In this document: positions 42,016 through 50,890 of the stretch, piece after piece
Position numbering within the stretch: position 1 is the stretch's first letter
Layout: every line of letters begins with the position of its first letter
Assembly: GCF_040580765.1 (NCBI RefSeq)
Contig: NZ_CP158687.1
Location: forward strand, 2,480,001 to 2,544,000
DNA length: 64,000 bases
From: Lentibacter algarum
GTDB lineage: Bacteria > Pseudomonadota > Alphaproteobacteria > Rhodobacterales > Rhodobacteraceae
Reading direction: 5' to 3'
The notes under the pieces: model-generated
The model's database searches: none
Seen by the model: the letters and a program-made list of their open reading frames with translations, nothing else
Told to the model about the DNA's origin: nothing
Translations under genes and position numbers: made by a program

Positions 42016-42465
42016 TCAGGCCTTTTCCGCCTCAGGCGTCAGCCACATCTTCTCAAGCTGGTAAAACTCGCGCACTTCAGGGCGGAAGACATGAACGATA
42101 ATATCGCCCGTATCGACCAAAACCCAGTCGCCCGTGTTCTTGCCTTCGATCTTTGAGGCGCGGCCGTGATCAAGCTTCAAGCGCTCCGCAAGCTTCTCAG
42201 AGATCGCGCCCACCTGACGCGACGAGCGCCCGGAGCAAACAACCATATAATCGCCAATAGATGTCTTCCCGCGCAGATCAATCTGCACGACATCTTCAGC
42301 TTTATCATCGTCAAGTGATTTCAGTATGGCAGCAAGCAAGTCTTCGCTGCTCAGCTCTTTGGCCTTTTTTGGGGCCGCATGCGCCGCGCCTTTGGCCGCA
42401 ACAACGTTTGGTGACAGGACGAAGTCCCTCCTTCTTACACATCTGTTGGCCCCGATGCCGAGCAT
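42016..42465 (-). CDS. rsfS: Ribosome silencing factor RsfS (start uncertain)
   Basis: The conserved RsfS core is complete: [40 protein letters not shown] and [20 protein letters not shown]. The protein binds ribosomal protein L14 and blocks subunit joining in starvation. The start is unclear. ATG 42465 gives 149 residues but has no good ribosome site; the perfect AAGGAGGG at 42427-42433 lies ahead of an in-frame CTG at 42415-42417, which would give 133 residues, nearer the family norm. No ATG, GTG or TTG follows that site in frame. The upstream in-frame Met at 42543 would overlap the divergent gene's promoter. Confidence 0.93.
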   Translation of the reverse strand: MLGIGANRCVRRRDFVLSPNVVAAKGAAHAAPKKAKELSSEDLLAAILKSLDDDKAEDVVQIDLRGKTSIGDYMVVCSGRSSRQVGAISEKLAERLKLDHGRASKIEGKNTGDWVLVDTGDIIVHVFRPEVREFYQLEKMWLTPEAEKA

Positions 42466-42567
42466 GGCGCAAGCGTAACACCCCAAGTGTAAATGCTCAA
42501 TGACCGCTATTCCCACACGTGAAAATATGCGACCCATGCGCATCTATTGTCGTTTTGGGGCCTATTC

Positions 42568-43017
42568 ATGCGTTTTTTTGTTGTTCTGCTTGCCTGCTTT
42601 CTTGCCCCCGCGCTCCACGCGCAGTCCAGCCCCGCTTGGACGGCCGGCCACTCAGGCAAAGCCAGCTTTGCCAGCGCACAGGGCGCAAACGGCCTCGGCG
42701 CAACCCTGCGCTTTGAAGACGGCGAAAGCACAGCTCAACTCTTCATCACAGGCCTCTGGAGTGCCCGCCCGCTCACCCTGCGCCTTTCTGTGAGCTATGC
42801 AGGCGGCAAAATCACCCCGCTCGACACCTACCGACACGGCAAAATCGTGATGCTACAAGGCCAGCCCGCCTATAGCCTCACCCTCCCCCGCACCGCCCTG
42901 CGCCCCCTCAAAGGCGGCGATACACTGATCATTGAAGACCTGACACAGCGCGGAGTGATCCCCCTCACAGGATCATCAGCAGCGATCAAAGCGGCTGAAG
43001 CCGGGACGGGTTTGTAG
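42568..43017 (+). CDS. Unknown secreted protein, 149 residues
   Basis: No family recognised. The start at 42568 places a signal peptide first (MRFFVVLLACFLAPALHAQ, cleavage after HA-Q likely). The mature part is beta-rich, with alternating hydrophobic residues (LRFEDGESTAQLFITGLW, LTLRLSVSYAGGKITPLD), suggesting a small periplasmic beta-sandwich. There are no cysteines in the mature part. It is a single gene divergent from rsfS. The 137 bases after it (43018-43154) hold nothing I can identify. Confidence 0.7.
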   Translation: MRFFVVLLACFLAPALHAQSSPAWTAGHSGKASFASAQGANGLGATLRFEDGESTAQLFITGLWSARPLTLRLSVSYAGGKITPLDTYRHGKIVMLQGQPAYSLTLPRTALRPLKGGDTLIIEDLTQRGVIPLTGSSAAIKAAEAGTGL

Positions 43018-43154
43018 CGAAGGGGTGGTCATTGCGGCTGTAGTCACCCGATGGGCCAGTGTCCGCCTTTACAACCCCATAGGCGATGTCACCAAATTTG
43101 GCAGAAAGGGGGCATTCGCTACGATAGCAAGAAATCTGCACAGACAAGCAAATC

Positions 43155-44162
43155 CTAGTCCACTTGGACAATGGCATCTTCCCATTCGCGAATGAATGCT
43201 TCCCGTTTCATTTTATCCAGATAGGTCATCAAAGCTGGATCGAGGCCGATGGTCCGTTGTGTTTGATAGTCTTGAGAGCCGGCGAGCGGTGGCAATGGGA
43301 AAATGCGTGGATCGCCGACCGCTTGTAATTTCAAGAGGTGGCGAACAAAGCTTTTGGCACGTTGCGGGTCTGGTGCGGCCACAGATACTAAGGTCGTCCG
43401 CATCATAGTCGTTGGAAACTCTGACGGTAGGATGACCATGAGATCATCGGATGCTTCCGCCTCCGCCTGTGCGTAGCTCCCCAAGACATTATAGGCCATG
43501 ATCAGATCACCCGATCGCAAGTCGTCGATCATCTGGCCGGAACAACAGTATAGTTTTGCGCCAACGCGACCCATCACTTCTGTCAAACGCCAATAGGTCT
43601 CAGTTGCGCGCGCATCTTGAGTGGCAAAAAGATAGCCCAAGCCAGATTGCCTCACATCATAAGTCCCGACCCGCCCCTGAAACCGTTTCGGATGGTCGCG
43701 CATCAGTTGTATCAAATCTTGTCGGCTGCTTGGAACCAATAGGTCGTTAAAGGCTTGGCGATTGAGGACAATGGCAGCAGGTTCGGAGGTAAATGCAAAA
43801 AGTCTGTTGTGCCACTGCGCCCATTCCGGATGGTCAACGTTCACGACAGCTGAAGAAAACCCATCGTTTGCCAGCTTGAGCTGAAGGTCCATTGCACTAG
43901 AGATCACGATATCGAACTGATCAGGTCGAGCTCGAAACAACTGGTCTAGACCAACAGTCCCTGCAACAAGGTATTCCACAGATGTATTCGGCGACGTGGC
44001 TATAAAGTCTTCAATAATCGGCGCAAAAAAAGACGTGTCTGTGCTGGAGAGTATGCGCAATGGCGGCATGTCGGATGTTCCGAAAACCTGCCTGTCTTCC
44101 CAGTTCTGAGCGGCAACAAGAGACGACATCAAAATTGCGACTAGAAATACAAGGTAACGCAT
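43155..44162 (-). CDS. Periplasmic PgtC-like binding protein linked to TctDE
   Basis: A 335-residue periplasmic protein with a signal peptide (YLVFLVAILMSSLVAAQ). It resembles the extracellular solute-binding proteins of the iron/phosphoglycerate class (SSTDTSFFAPIIEDFIATSP, QFDIVISSAMDLQLKLAN, RVGTYDVRQSGLGYLFATQD). In Salmonella, PgtC with the PgtBA pair senses phosphoglycerate. Here the gene overlaps the sensor kinase gene by 22 bases and no matching ABC permease is present. It therefore most likely works as a ligand-sensing third component for the TctE kinase. The ligand is unknown. Confidence 0.75.
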   Translation of the reverse strand: MRYLVFLVAILMSSLVAAQNWEDRQVFGTSDMPPLRILSSTDTSFFAPIIEDFIATSPNTSVEYLVAGTVGLDQLFRARPDQFDIVISSAMDLQLKLANDGFSSAVVNVDHPEWAQWHNRLFAFTSEPAAIVLNRQAFNDLLVPSSRQDLIQLMRDHPKRFQGRVGTYDVRQSGLGYLFATQDARATETYWRLTEVMGRVGAKLYCCSGQMIDDLRSGDLIMAYNVLGSYAQAEAEASDDLMVILPSEFPTTMMRTTLVSVAAPDPQRAKSFVRHLLKLQAVGDPRIFPLPPLAGSQDYQTQRTIGLDPALMTYLDKMKREAFIREWEDAIVQVD

Positions 44163-45508
44163 GCACCGCCCTCCGCTGTGTTGGTCAATATCATCTCGCC
44201 ACCATGCGCAATTGCAACCTCATGGGCGATCGTCAATCCAAGCCCTGAGCCGACTTTATTACCCATGTCTTTGCCCCGCACGAAACGCCCCGTGAGCGTT
44301 TGCATTTCATCCGCCGCAAACCCTGTCCCCTCATCCATAATGCTGACAGACAAACGTGGTGTCTCAGAGACACGCACGGTGACAGTCGTCTCAACAGGCG
44401 CATATTTCAGAGCATTGTCGATAAGATTGCGAAGCGCGTTTTGAAGCAAGATCGCATCTCCTTGTAAGGCTGCAGGTCCGTCGAGTTCCATCACAATAGA
44501 AATGTCTTTCATCTCCGCGACGGGTGACATGCTTTGAACGAGGTCGCGCAACAGGTCGGCCAGCGCGATCCGCGACAGCTCGAGGCTTTCGGCGCGAAAC
44601 GTCACCATGGCATGATCAAGGAGTTGCCCCGCAGCGCGGCTGCTTTCGTCAATTGCGCGCACCATGGCCTGCAAAGATTTTCGATTTTCGGTGTGCTCCA
44701 CGCGCTGCAATGTCGCTTCGGCATGTGATCGTACCGTCGCAAGCGGCGTGCGAATGCGGTGCGCTGCTTCGGCAATAAAGTCTTCAGATTGGGTCAAGGT
44801 GTGGTCCAGCCGCGACATAAACCTATTCAAAGATCCAACCAAAGGGGCCATTTCTGATGGCACGGGTTGGGTCACAGGTCTTAGGTCTTGCGGTCCGCGG
44901 CGTGTCACAGAAAATGTCAGGCGGCGCATTTGACCGCTGGTGGTCGAGGCGGCCCAAATCGCGAGCGCCGATGACAGTACGAAGAACCCAAGCCCCAACA
45001 AAGCAATATTGCGCGATATCGTATTCAAGGTGTTTGACAACGCATCCTGCGTTTGAGCAACAGAAACAGACACGTTTCGAGGTCCGTCCGTTCCAGTTAA
45101 TATCCGTAGACCTGTCGCGACACGCACTTGTTCTGCGTTGAAGACTGTCGTTTCAAAATGGGCGGCACCGGCAGATAAATCACTCGGCGGTACAAGCCAT
45201 TCATAGCCAGACAACAAGGTCCTGCCTTCGTGGATTGCGTAAAAAACGCGATCATCTGCAACGGTGTTGAGCATCGATAGCGATGAGTAAGGGAAATCTA
45301 GCGTCACGCGGCCTTCACGGATTACGGCGGTATCCAATACTGATGCCATCGATGCGTTCAGGATATTGTCTTGACCTTGCTGTGCAACTTGGGCTGCCAG
45401 CCCACGCACAACAAAAAACAAAATCACAGCCAACACCGCTGCACCCCCTGTCATGATAAGAGCGAGCCGCCTTCGTAACGATCCTGAAACGTTCACCTCA
45501 GCTTTCAT
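44141..45508 (-). CDS. tctE: Sensor histidine kinase, TctE/QseC type
   Basis: A 455-residue membrane kinase. Two transmembrane helices (about 15-37 and 168-188) enclose a ~130-residue periplasmic domain. The phosphorylated histidine is His250 (AEAAHRIRTPLATVRSHAE). The ATPase domain has the N box (NALRNLIDNALKYA), G1 (MDEGTGF) and G2 (VGSGLGLTIA). It overlaps the response-regulator gene by 11 bases and the PgtC-like gene by 22. It probably senses the substrate of the divergent tctCBA transporter. Confidence 0.92.
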   Translation of the reverse strand: MKAEVNVSGSLRRRLALIMTGGAAVLAVILFFVVRGLAAQVAQQGQDNILNASMASVLDTAVIREGRVTLDFPYSSLSMLNTVADDRVFYAIHEGRTLLSGYEWLVPPSDLSAGAAHFETTVFNAEQVRVATGLRILTGTDGPRNVSVSVAQTQDALSNTLNTISRNIALLGLGFFVLSSALAIWAASTTSGQMRRLTFSVTRRGPQDLRPVTQPVPSEMAPLVGSLNRFMSRLDHTLTQSEDFIAEAAHRIRTPLATVRSHAEATLQRVEHTENRKSLQAMVRAIDESSRAAGQLLDHAMVTFRAESLELSRIALADLLRDLVQSMSPVAEMKDISIVMELDGPAALQGDAILLQNALRNLIDNALKYAPVETTVTVRVSETPRLSVSIMDEGTGFAADEMQTLTGRFVRGKDMGNKVGSGLGLTIAHEVAIAHGGEMILTNTAEGGACVTLYF

Positions 45509-46166
45509 GCTCCAACCTATACCCCAGTCCTCGGAGCGTCACGATCCGCACATTTGATCCCTCCAAATGTTTGCGCAGTCGCCCAACATAGACTTCAATC
45601 GCATTTTCGGACACGTCGTCATCATAGGAAAACAGGCGGTCCACAAGTTTCTGTTTTGAGAAAACCTGCCCTTTGGAACTTATCAACAGCTCAAGCAACC
45701 GAAGTTCGCGATTGCGTAAATTGATGCTTTCTTTGTTCACGACCAAAAGGCCCGATACAGCATCAAATTCGACATCGCCTATCGTCTGGACGGATTGAGC
45801 GGATCCAGCATTGCGGCGCAAAACTGCACGGCAGCGCGCCTGTAATTCAGCGTGATCGAACGGTTTTGTCAGGTAATCATCAGCACCCAAATCGAGCAAA
45901 CTGATTCTATCAGAAACTTGGCTTCGCGCGGTCAGAACAATCACCGGAGTGAGATTTTTGCGCGCCCGGTGCTGTTTTAGAAAGCTTCGGCCATCCCCAT
46001 CCGGCAACATAATGTCCAGCAAAATCAGGTCATATTCACCAGTGTCAGCAAATGCGTTCGCATCTGCAATTTTTGCAGCATGATCAACTGTATGCCCATC
46101 CAAGCGGATGCGTGACGCAACCGCTTCTGCAAGCTCCAGATTGTCTTCGACCAGAAGGTACTTCAT
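45498..46166 (-). CDS. tctD: OmpR-family response regulator, TctD type
   Basis: A 222-residue regulator. The receiver domain has the phospho-acceptor Asp51 (LILLDIMLPDGDG), Thr79 and Lys101 (GADDYLTKPFDHAELQA). The C-terminal winged helix spans about 125-220 (INLRNRELRLLELLISSKG, VYVGRLRKHLEGSNV). It is divergent from tctC across a 105-base gap containing three TGwCAGG repeats, which is probably its binding region. Confidence 0.94.
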   Translation of the reverse strand: MKYLLVEDNLELAEAVASRIRLDGHTVDHAAKIADANAFADTGEYDLILLDIMLPDGDGRSFLKQHRARKNLTPVIVLTARSQVSDRISLLDLGADDYLTKPFDHAELQARCRAVLRRNAGSAQSVQTIGDVEFDAVSGLLVVNKESINLRNRELRLLELLISSKGQVFSKQKLVDRLFSYDDDVSENAIEVYVGRLRKHLEGSNVRIVTLRGLGYRLEHES

Positions 46167-46186
46167 CGCGGAAATTAAACTTTTTT

Positions 46187-46211
46187 GACAGGTGACAGGT
46201 TTGTGTCAGGT
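46187..46211. promoter_or_regulatory. Candidate TctD operator: three TGwCAGG repeats
   Basis: TGACAGG at 46187 and 46194 and TGTCAGG at 46205 occur as direct repeats in the tctD-tctC divergent gap. A TTGACA-like -35 box (46186-46191) overlaps the first repeat. OmpR-type regulators bind direct repeats about 10-11 bp apart; the last two are 11 apart. The assignment is inference from position. Confidence 0.55.
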
Positions 46212-46271
46212 TATCGTGGTTTCCTAGACACCTTAGCCGTCGGGAGAACGGCTATCAATTGGGAGAGAGAT

Positions 46272-47264
46272 ATGACAACTTTGAAGATGGCACGTCGTGC
46301 CCTGCTAGGGTCTGCGATAGCAACACTTGGCTTTGCATCACCTATGTTTGCGGATGGCCACCAAGTTCTGGATGAAATTCATTTTATCGTCCCTGGTGGT
46401 GCCGGTGGCGGCTGGGACGGCACAGCACGTGGCACGGGCGAAGCACTGACAGAGGCAGGTCTTGTTGGCTCTGCAACATATGAGAACATGTCGGGCGGCG
46501 GCGGCGGTGTAGCCATTGGCTATATGATCGAAAACGCCGCAAGCCTTGAAAACACATTGATGGTCAACTCGACCCCGATTGTGATCCGCTCGCTGACAGG
46601 CGTGTTTCCTCATAACTTCCGCGATCTGACATTGGTTGCTGGCACAATCGGCGACTACGCAGCCATTGTTGTAAGCAAAGACAGCCCTATTAATTCCATG
46701 GACGATCTGCTGGCTGCATTTGATGCAGATCCGGCGGGCACACCCATCGGTGGTGGTTCAGTTCCGGGTGGCATGGATCACCTTGTAGCTGCGATGGCAA
46801 TGGAAGCGGCTGGACGCGACGCACTCGCAGTAAACTATATTGCCTATGACGCTGGGGGCACCGCCATGGCAGCACTGCTGTCAGGCGAAATTGCAGCCCT
46901 GTCCACTGGTTTTTCCGAAGCGGCTGACCTGTCGAACGCGGGCGAAGTCAAAATCATTGGGGTTACGTCGGACGATCGCGTTCCTGCCGTTCCCGATGCG
47001 ATGACGATGACGATGAAAGAGCAAGGCATCAACACTTCATTCGTCAACTGGCGTGGTTTCTTCGGCGCACCGGGTCTGTCAGATGAAAAGACAGCTCAAT
47101 ATCAGGACGCAATTGCCAAGATGTATGACACACCCGAATGGGAAGCCGTGCGAGCGCGCAACGGTTGGGTCAACATCCACAATCCCGGCGACGATTTTCG
47201 CAGCTTTCTTGAAAACCAAGAAAAAGTAATCGGCGATCTGATGAAAAAGCTGGGCTTCCTCTAA
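46272..47264 (+). CDS. tctC: Tripartite tricarboxylate transporter binding protein
   Basis: A 330-residue TctC/Bug-family periplasmic protein. ATG 46272 is preferred for its GGGAGAGAG ribosome site and signal peptide (ARRALLGSAIATLGFASPMFA). The mature start LDEIHFIVPGGAGGGWDGTA and YENMSGGGGGVAIGYM are the TctC ligand-loop motifs. Bug proteins bind citrate, other carboxylates or amino acids. It is first in the tctCBA operon, and an 8-bp hairpin follows before tctB. Confidence 0.93.
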   Translation: MTTLKMARRALLGSAIATLGFASPMFADGHQVLDEIHFIVPGGAGGGWDGTARGTGEALTEAGLVGSATYENMSGGGGGVAIGYMIENAASLENTLMVNSTPIVIRSLTGVFPHNFRDLTLVAGTIGDYAAIVVSKDSPINSMDDLLAAFDADPAGTPIGGGSVPGGMDHLVAAMAMEAAGRDALAVNYIAYDAGGTAMAALLSGEIAALSTGFSEAADLSNAGEVKIIGVTSDDRVPAVPDAMTMTMKEQGINTSFVNWRGFFGAPGLSDEKTAQYQDAIAKMYDTPEWEAVRARNGWVNIHNPGDDFRSFLENQEKVIGDLMKKLGFL

Positions 47265-47286
47265 GTCGCCAAGACAACTCAGACAT

Positions 47287-47317
47287 AAGGGCGGCGCATC
47301 TAACTGCTCCGCCCTTT
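47287..47317 (+). promoter_or_regulatory. Intra-operon hairpin after tctC
   Basis: AAGGGCGG (47287) pairs with CCGCCCTT (47309), an 8-bp stem with a 14-base loop and only TTT after it. It lies 22 bases after tctC and 32 before tctB, so it likely limits read-through or protects the tctC mRNA end. Confidence 0.65.
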
Positions 47318-47348
47318 GCACAATTTTCGTATAGTGGAGGATAGGTCC

Positions 47349-47831
47349 ATGACTTTGGATCGTTGGATTGCGCTCATACTGCTGGGTATCTGCATCATTT
47401 ATGGCTACACAGCGTGGTTTACGATGGACGCGAGCCTTGCACCCTTCATGCGGCGCAACCCGATCTGGCCAAGCAGCTTCCCCAAGGTTTTGTCCGTTCT
47501 CGGTATACTGGCCTGCCTGATCATTTTGTCGGGCCTTGAAAAAGGCGGAGAGAAAATCGGTGAAATCGATCACAGACGTCTGGGGGACTATTTTTACGGA
47601 CAAGCCCTTTTGCTTTTAGGACTGATGGTCCTTTACGCGCTATGCCTGCGCCCCGTCGGGTTTTTGGTGTCTACCTCTGCTTTTTTGATCATGGGCTCGT
47701 TTCTATTGGGGGAGCGAAAGTGGCATATCATGATACCTGTGGCCTTTGTCGCGACAGGCTCGGTTTGGTATCTTGTTCAAGAAGTGCTTGGCATCTTCCT
47801 GCGCCCCCTACCTGCATTTATGGGAGTTTAA
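47349..47831 (+). CDS. tctB: Tripartite tricarboxylate transporter small membrane subunit
   Basis: A 160-residue protein with four hydrophobic segments (around 7-25, 46-63, 85-120 in two parts, 127-147), the usual TctB topology. GGAGGA precedes ATG 47349. It partners the large TctA permease, which begins 1 base after its stop. Confidence 0.9.
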   Translation: MTLDRWIALILLGICIIYGYTAWFTMDASLAPFMRRNPIWPSSFPKVLSVLGILACLIILSGLEKGGEKIGEIDHRRLGDYFYGQALLLLGLMVLYALCLRPVGFLVSTSAFLIMGSFLLGERKWHIMIPVAFVATGSVWYLVQEVLGIFLRPLPAFMGV

Positions 47832-47832
47832 G

Positions 47833-49314
47833 ATGCTAGAAGGTATCCTGATCGGCCTCCAAACGGCTCTATCCCTCCAAAACCTATTGGTCGTCATCGG
47901 CGGCTGTCTGATTGGCACATTCATCGGCATGTTGCCCGGCCTTGGACCGATGTCGATAATCGCAATCATGATCCCAGTGGCCATCACGATGGGTGATCCG
48001 TCCGCCGCGCTAATCCTGTTGGCAGGCGTTTACTATGGGGCAATTTTTGGAGGATCGACCTCATCTATCTTGCTCAACGCACCTGGCGTGGCCGGAACGG
48101 TAGCGTCTTCGTTCGATGGATACCCGATGTCGCAACAGGGCAAGGCAGGCAAAGCGCTAACCATCGCAGCTATCGCGAGCTTTGCGGGCGGCACAATTGG
48201 CGCCCTCCTCTTAATGATATTTGCGCCCATGTTGTCGTCGGTCGCACTTCTCTTTCACTCCCCAGAATACTTCGCACTTATGGTCGTGGGCTTGTCGGCT
48301 ATTGCCGCCTTCGCCGGACAGGGTCAGGTGACCAAAGCATTGCTGATGACGGTTCTAGGCCTGATCATGGCCACTGTCGGCGAGGGCGCATTGTTTAACT
48401 TGCCAAGGTTCACAGGCGGCATCATGGATCTGCAATCCGGCTTTGGGTTTATCACTCTGGCGATGGCCATGTTTGCCCTGCCAGAAGCGGTGTTCCTTAT
48501 ACTGAAACCTAAGAACCTCGGCGACAATGGCGGCGAAATCAAAGATCTGCGCATCACCCGCGCTGAAGCCCGCGCAATTGCGCCCGTCATTGGCCGCCAG
48601 TCTATTCAAGGGTTCTTCATCGGCGTCTTGCCTGGAGCAGGTGCTACAATTGCATCCTTTCTTGGCTACGCAGTGGAGCGCAACATCGCACCAAAGCACG
48701 AACAAGAAGAATTCGGAAAAGGGTCGATCAAAGGGCTGGCAGCACCTGAAACCGCCAACAACGCAGCCTGCACTGGTTCGTTTGTGCCATTGCTTACACT
48801 CGGTATTCCAGGGTCGGGCACGACAGCTATTTTACTCGGCGCATTGATTGCGCTCAACGTAACCCCTGGTCCACGCCTAATGGTTGATGATCCACAGATT
48901 TTTTGGGCCGTCATCATGTCCATGTTCATAGGCAATCTTGTGCTTCTGATCCTGAACCTGCCCTTAATCCCTTATATCGCCAAACTTCTGGCTATACCTC
49001 GCAATTTCTTGATCCCTTTCATCCTCTTTTTCACGCTGATGGGTGCTTACATCGGCCAGAACAATGCAACAGAATTGCTCATGTTGGTCGGGTTTGGCAT
49101 CTGCGGCATTGCGTTAAAATTCGCCAACTACCCACTGCCACCTCTTTTGATCGGGTTCATCTTGGGCGGCATGATGGAGGATAACTTCTCACGCTCGGTG
49201 CAGCTTTATGGCGGCATATCGTTCATTGTTGAACGGCCCATGACACTTGGCTTGCTGGTCATTGCAGTAGGCCTGATCATCGTTCCGGTCCTCAGGAACC
49301 GCCTGACCAAGTGA
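47833..49314 (+). CDS. tctA: Tripartite tricarboxylate transporter large permease
   Basis: A 493-residue permease with about eleven to twelve hydrophobic segments. The two conserved TctA glycine/proline motifs are present: GTFIGMLPGLGPMSIIAIM near the N terminus and FFIGVLPGAGATIASFLGY in the middle. NNAACTGSFVPLLTLGIPGS is also characteristic. The start at 47833 follows the tctB stop by one base; a longer frame starts inside tctB and is discounted. Transport is driven by the ion gradient. Confidence 0.95.
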   Translation: MLEGILIGLQTALSLQNLLVVIGGCLIGTFIGMLPGLGPMSIIAIMIPVAITMGDPSAALILLAGVYYGAIFGGSTSSILLNAPGVAGTVASSFDGYPMSQQGKAGKALTIAAIASFAGGTIGALLLMIFAPMLSSVALLFHSPEYFALMVVGLSAIAAFAGQGQVTKALLMTVLGLIMATVGEGALFNLPRFTGGIMDLQSGFGFITLAMAMFALPEAVFLILKPKNLGDNGGEIKDLRITRAEARAIAPVIGRQSIQGFFIGVLPGAGATIASFLGYAVERNIAPKHEQEEFGKGSIKGLAAPETANNAACTGSFVPLLTLGIPGSGTTAILLGALIALNVTPGPRLMVDDPQIFWAVIMSMFIGNLVLLILNLPLIPYIAKLLAIPRNFLIPFILFFTLMGAYIGQNNATELLMLVGFGICGIALKFANYPLPPLLIGFILGGMMEDNFSRSVQLYGGISFIVERPMTLGLLVIAVGLIIVPVLRNRLTK

Positions 49315-49711
49315 TATCAGCCACACGGGCCTGTATCGCTCCAACAGCGCCTTCCTGCGCTGTCTCAGTTACGAGTGTTCTGCAGGTTCCAGAAAGCAGG
49401 CCTAAACCTCAGTATAGAGATTTGCGGGATGGGATCGCAGCAGTCCATCGCTCTGTAAAAGCTTAATGCCCTCTAAGGGCCGACAGCAGCCCCGCCGAAC
49501 GCCCCTTTAACTTAATTTCCGTTAACACATTCCCCGTTCAGGCGGTGCACGGGTTGTGTACGGGTTGTGCACGCTTTTCACCCCCTCGATTCAGCTGTGT
49601 TTTGGCGCATTAACCCTTCGGGACGCTGGGGTCATGGGGCGGCAACGCGGGGCTGCTATACTCGGGCAAATCTCACTAAAACGTTTGATAAATATAGATA
49701 AATTTTACGGA
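49315..49711. other. Intergenic gap between convergent tctA and N-formylglutamate amidohydrolase genes
   Basis: A 397-base stretch with no credible gene. It contains a hairpin 30 bases after tctA (ACAGCGC at 49344 pairing with GCGCTGT at 49357), a possible tctCBA terminator without a strong T-run. It also holds the second GTGCAC-periodic element at 49537-49585. I see nothing recognisable in 49364-49530 or 49590-49711. Confidence 0.7.
49537..49585. repeat. GTGCAC 11-bp-periodic dispersed element, copy 2
   Basis: GTGCAC at 49545, GTGTAC at 49556 and GTGCAC at 49567, 11 bp apart, with the same TTCAGGCG lead and GCTTTTCACCCCC trailer as the copy at 14066. Only one base of the palindrome block and one C of the trailer differ. 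The flanking sequence is otherwise unrelated. Confidence 0.85.
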
Positions 49712-50575
49712 TCACTCCGCCGCAAGAGGCTCCGCCACCTTGCGGCCGATTTCACAAATCTCCGCTGTGATCCCCTTGAGAACCCGCCGAAACGCCTCAA
49801 AGTTCCCGTTCGGGCGTATCATCTGCTCGTTCATATAGATCGAGCGATCAATTTCGATCTGGATCGCGTGTTGTCCCTTTGAAGGCCGCCCGTATGTCTG
49901 GCAAATATAGGCCCCTGCAAAGGGTACATTGCGCACCACATGTAGCCCTGCACGGGTAAACGCCGCCTCAATATGATCGACAATCTCGGTGCTTGCCGAG
50001 GCGCCATGTCGGTCCCCGATCACCACTTCGGGACGGCGGATCGCCCCCCGCGCCGCAAGGTCCATCGCCTCATGGGGCATCGAATGGCAGTCAACCAAGA
50101 TTGCCTCGCCAAAAGCGGCTTTTGACTGGTCCAAAAGCTTGCCCAACATCTCGTGATAGGGCCGCCAGTAAATATTGATTCTGCGCTCCGCCTCGCTCAA
50201 AGGCAGCTTTCCACGATAAATCGCACGCCCCCCTGCCACCACGCGCGGCACCACTCCAAGCCCCGAAGCCACCCGCGGATTGTGCCCCCGCGCGCTCACC
50301 CCCTCAAACAATGCTGGATCCAGCTCCTCTGGCGCGCGGTTCAGATCAATAAAAGCACGCGGCGCGCCCGCTGTCAGAAACGGTGCACCACATTTGGGCG
50401 CATGTGAAAAAAGCCTATCTACAAAGGCGTCTTCCGATGTTCGGATGGTGTGTTGGTCCAAAACAGTCTTGCGCAGAAACGTCCAAGGATAGTCCCGCCC
50501 ACTGTGCGGCGAGGCAAACACAACAGATGTTGTGCGCCGTTCAGGGTGGATCAAATCATAAGCGACACGCGGCAT
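49712..50575 (-). CDS. N-formylglutamate amidohydrolase family protein
   Basis: A 287-residue FGase-family hydrolase (PF05013). Zinc-site and substrate motifs are visible: FASPHSGRDYPWTF at the N terminus, FIDLNRAPEELDP, and VDCHSMPHEA in the middle, followed by VIGDRHGASAS. The classical HutG role is the last step of histidine breakdown (N-formylglutamate to glutamate plus formate). No other intact hut gene is present, so a paralogous role is possible. It is a single gene, convergent with tctA. Confidence 0.9.
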   Translation of the reverse strand: MPRVAYDLIHPERRTTSVVFASPHSGRDYPWTFLRKTVLDQHTIRTSEDAFVDRLFSHAPKCGAPFLTAGAPRAFIDLNRAPEELDPALFEGVSARGHNPRVASGLGVVPRVVAGGRAIYRGKLPLSEAERRINIYWRPYHEMLGKLLDQSKAAFGEAILVDCHSMPHEAMDLAARGAIRRPEVVIGDRHGASASTEIVDHIEAAFTRAGLHVVRNVPFAGAYICQTYGRPSKGQHAIQIEIDRSIYMNEQMIRPNGNFEAFRRVLKGITAEICEIGRKVAEPLAAE

Positions 50576-50632
50576 TCTGGCTCCAGTTTCTTAAGGCGAG
50601 TATAGGCCAAAAAAATGAAGCGTCAAAAGCTC

Positions 50633-50661
50633 TTGATCATATCTGCGACTCCTTTTATAGA
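50633..50661 (+). promoter_or_regulatory. Sigma-70-like promoter upstream of tRNA-Val
   Basis: TTGATC (50633-50638) and TATAGA (50656-50661) are separated by 17 bases, 67 bases upstream of the tRNA. The position fits the tRNA-Val/rpmJ transcription unit. Confidence 0.5.
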
Positions 50662-50728
50662 CACGAGGCGCTGGCGCGGGTTTCCGCGTCCCTTTTTGTT
50701 TTAAGGGACGAAAAAACCAAGTCAGTTC

Positions 50729-50803
50729 GGGCGATTAGCTCAGTGGTAGAGCACTTCGTTGACATCGAAGGGGTCACAAGTTCGAACCTTGTATCGCCCA
50801 CCA
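50729..50803 (+). tRNA. tRNA-Val (anticodon GAC)
   Basis: A 75-base tRNA. The acceptor GGGCGAT pairs with ATCGCCC, the discriminator is A and CCA is encoded. The anticodon loop TTGACAT gives GAC. Confidence 0.97.
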
Positions 50804-50890
50804 TGAACCATTCACCGCACGGGGGAGTTCCCTCGCGCACCCGCAAACCCAAAGGCGCAAGCCCTGCGCCGCGACCAAGGAGACGACCTC

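Noticed and set aside
50655..50852. Minus-strand 65-residue frame across tRNA-Val
   Set aside because: It is the reverse translation of the tRNA gene, a common false protein.
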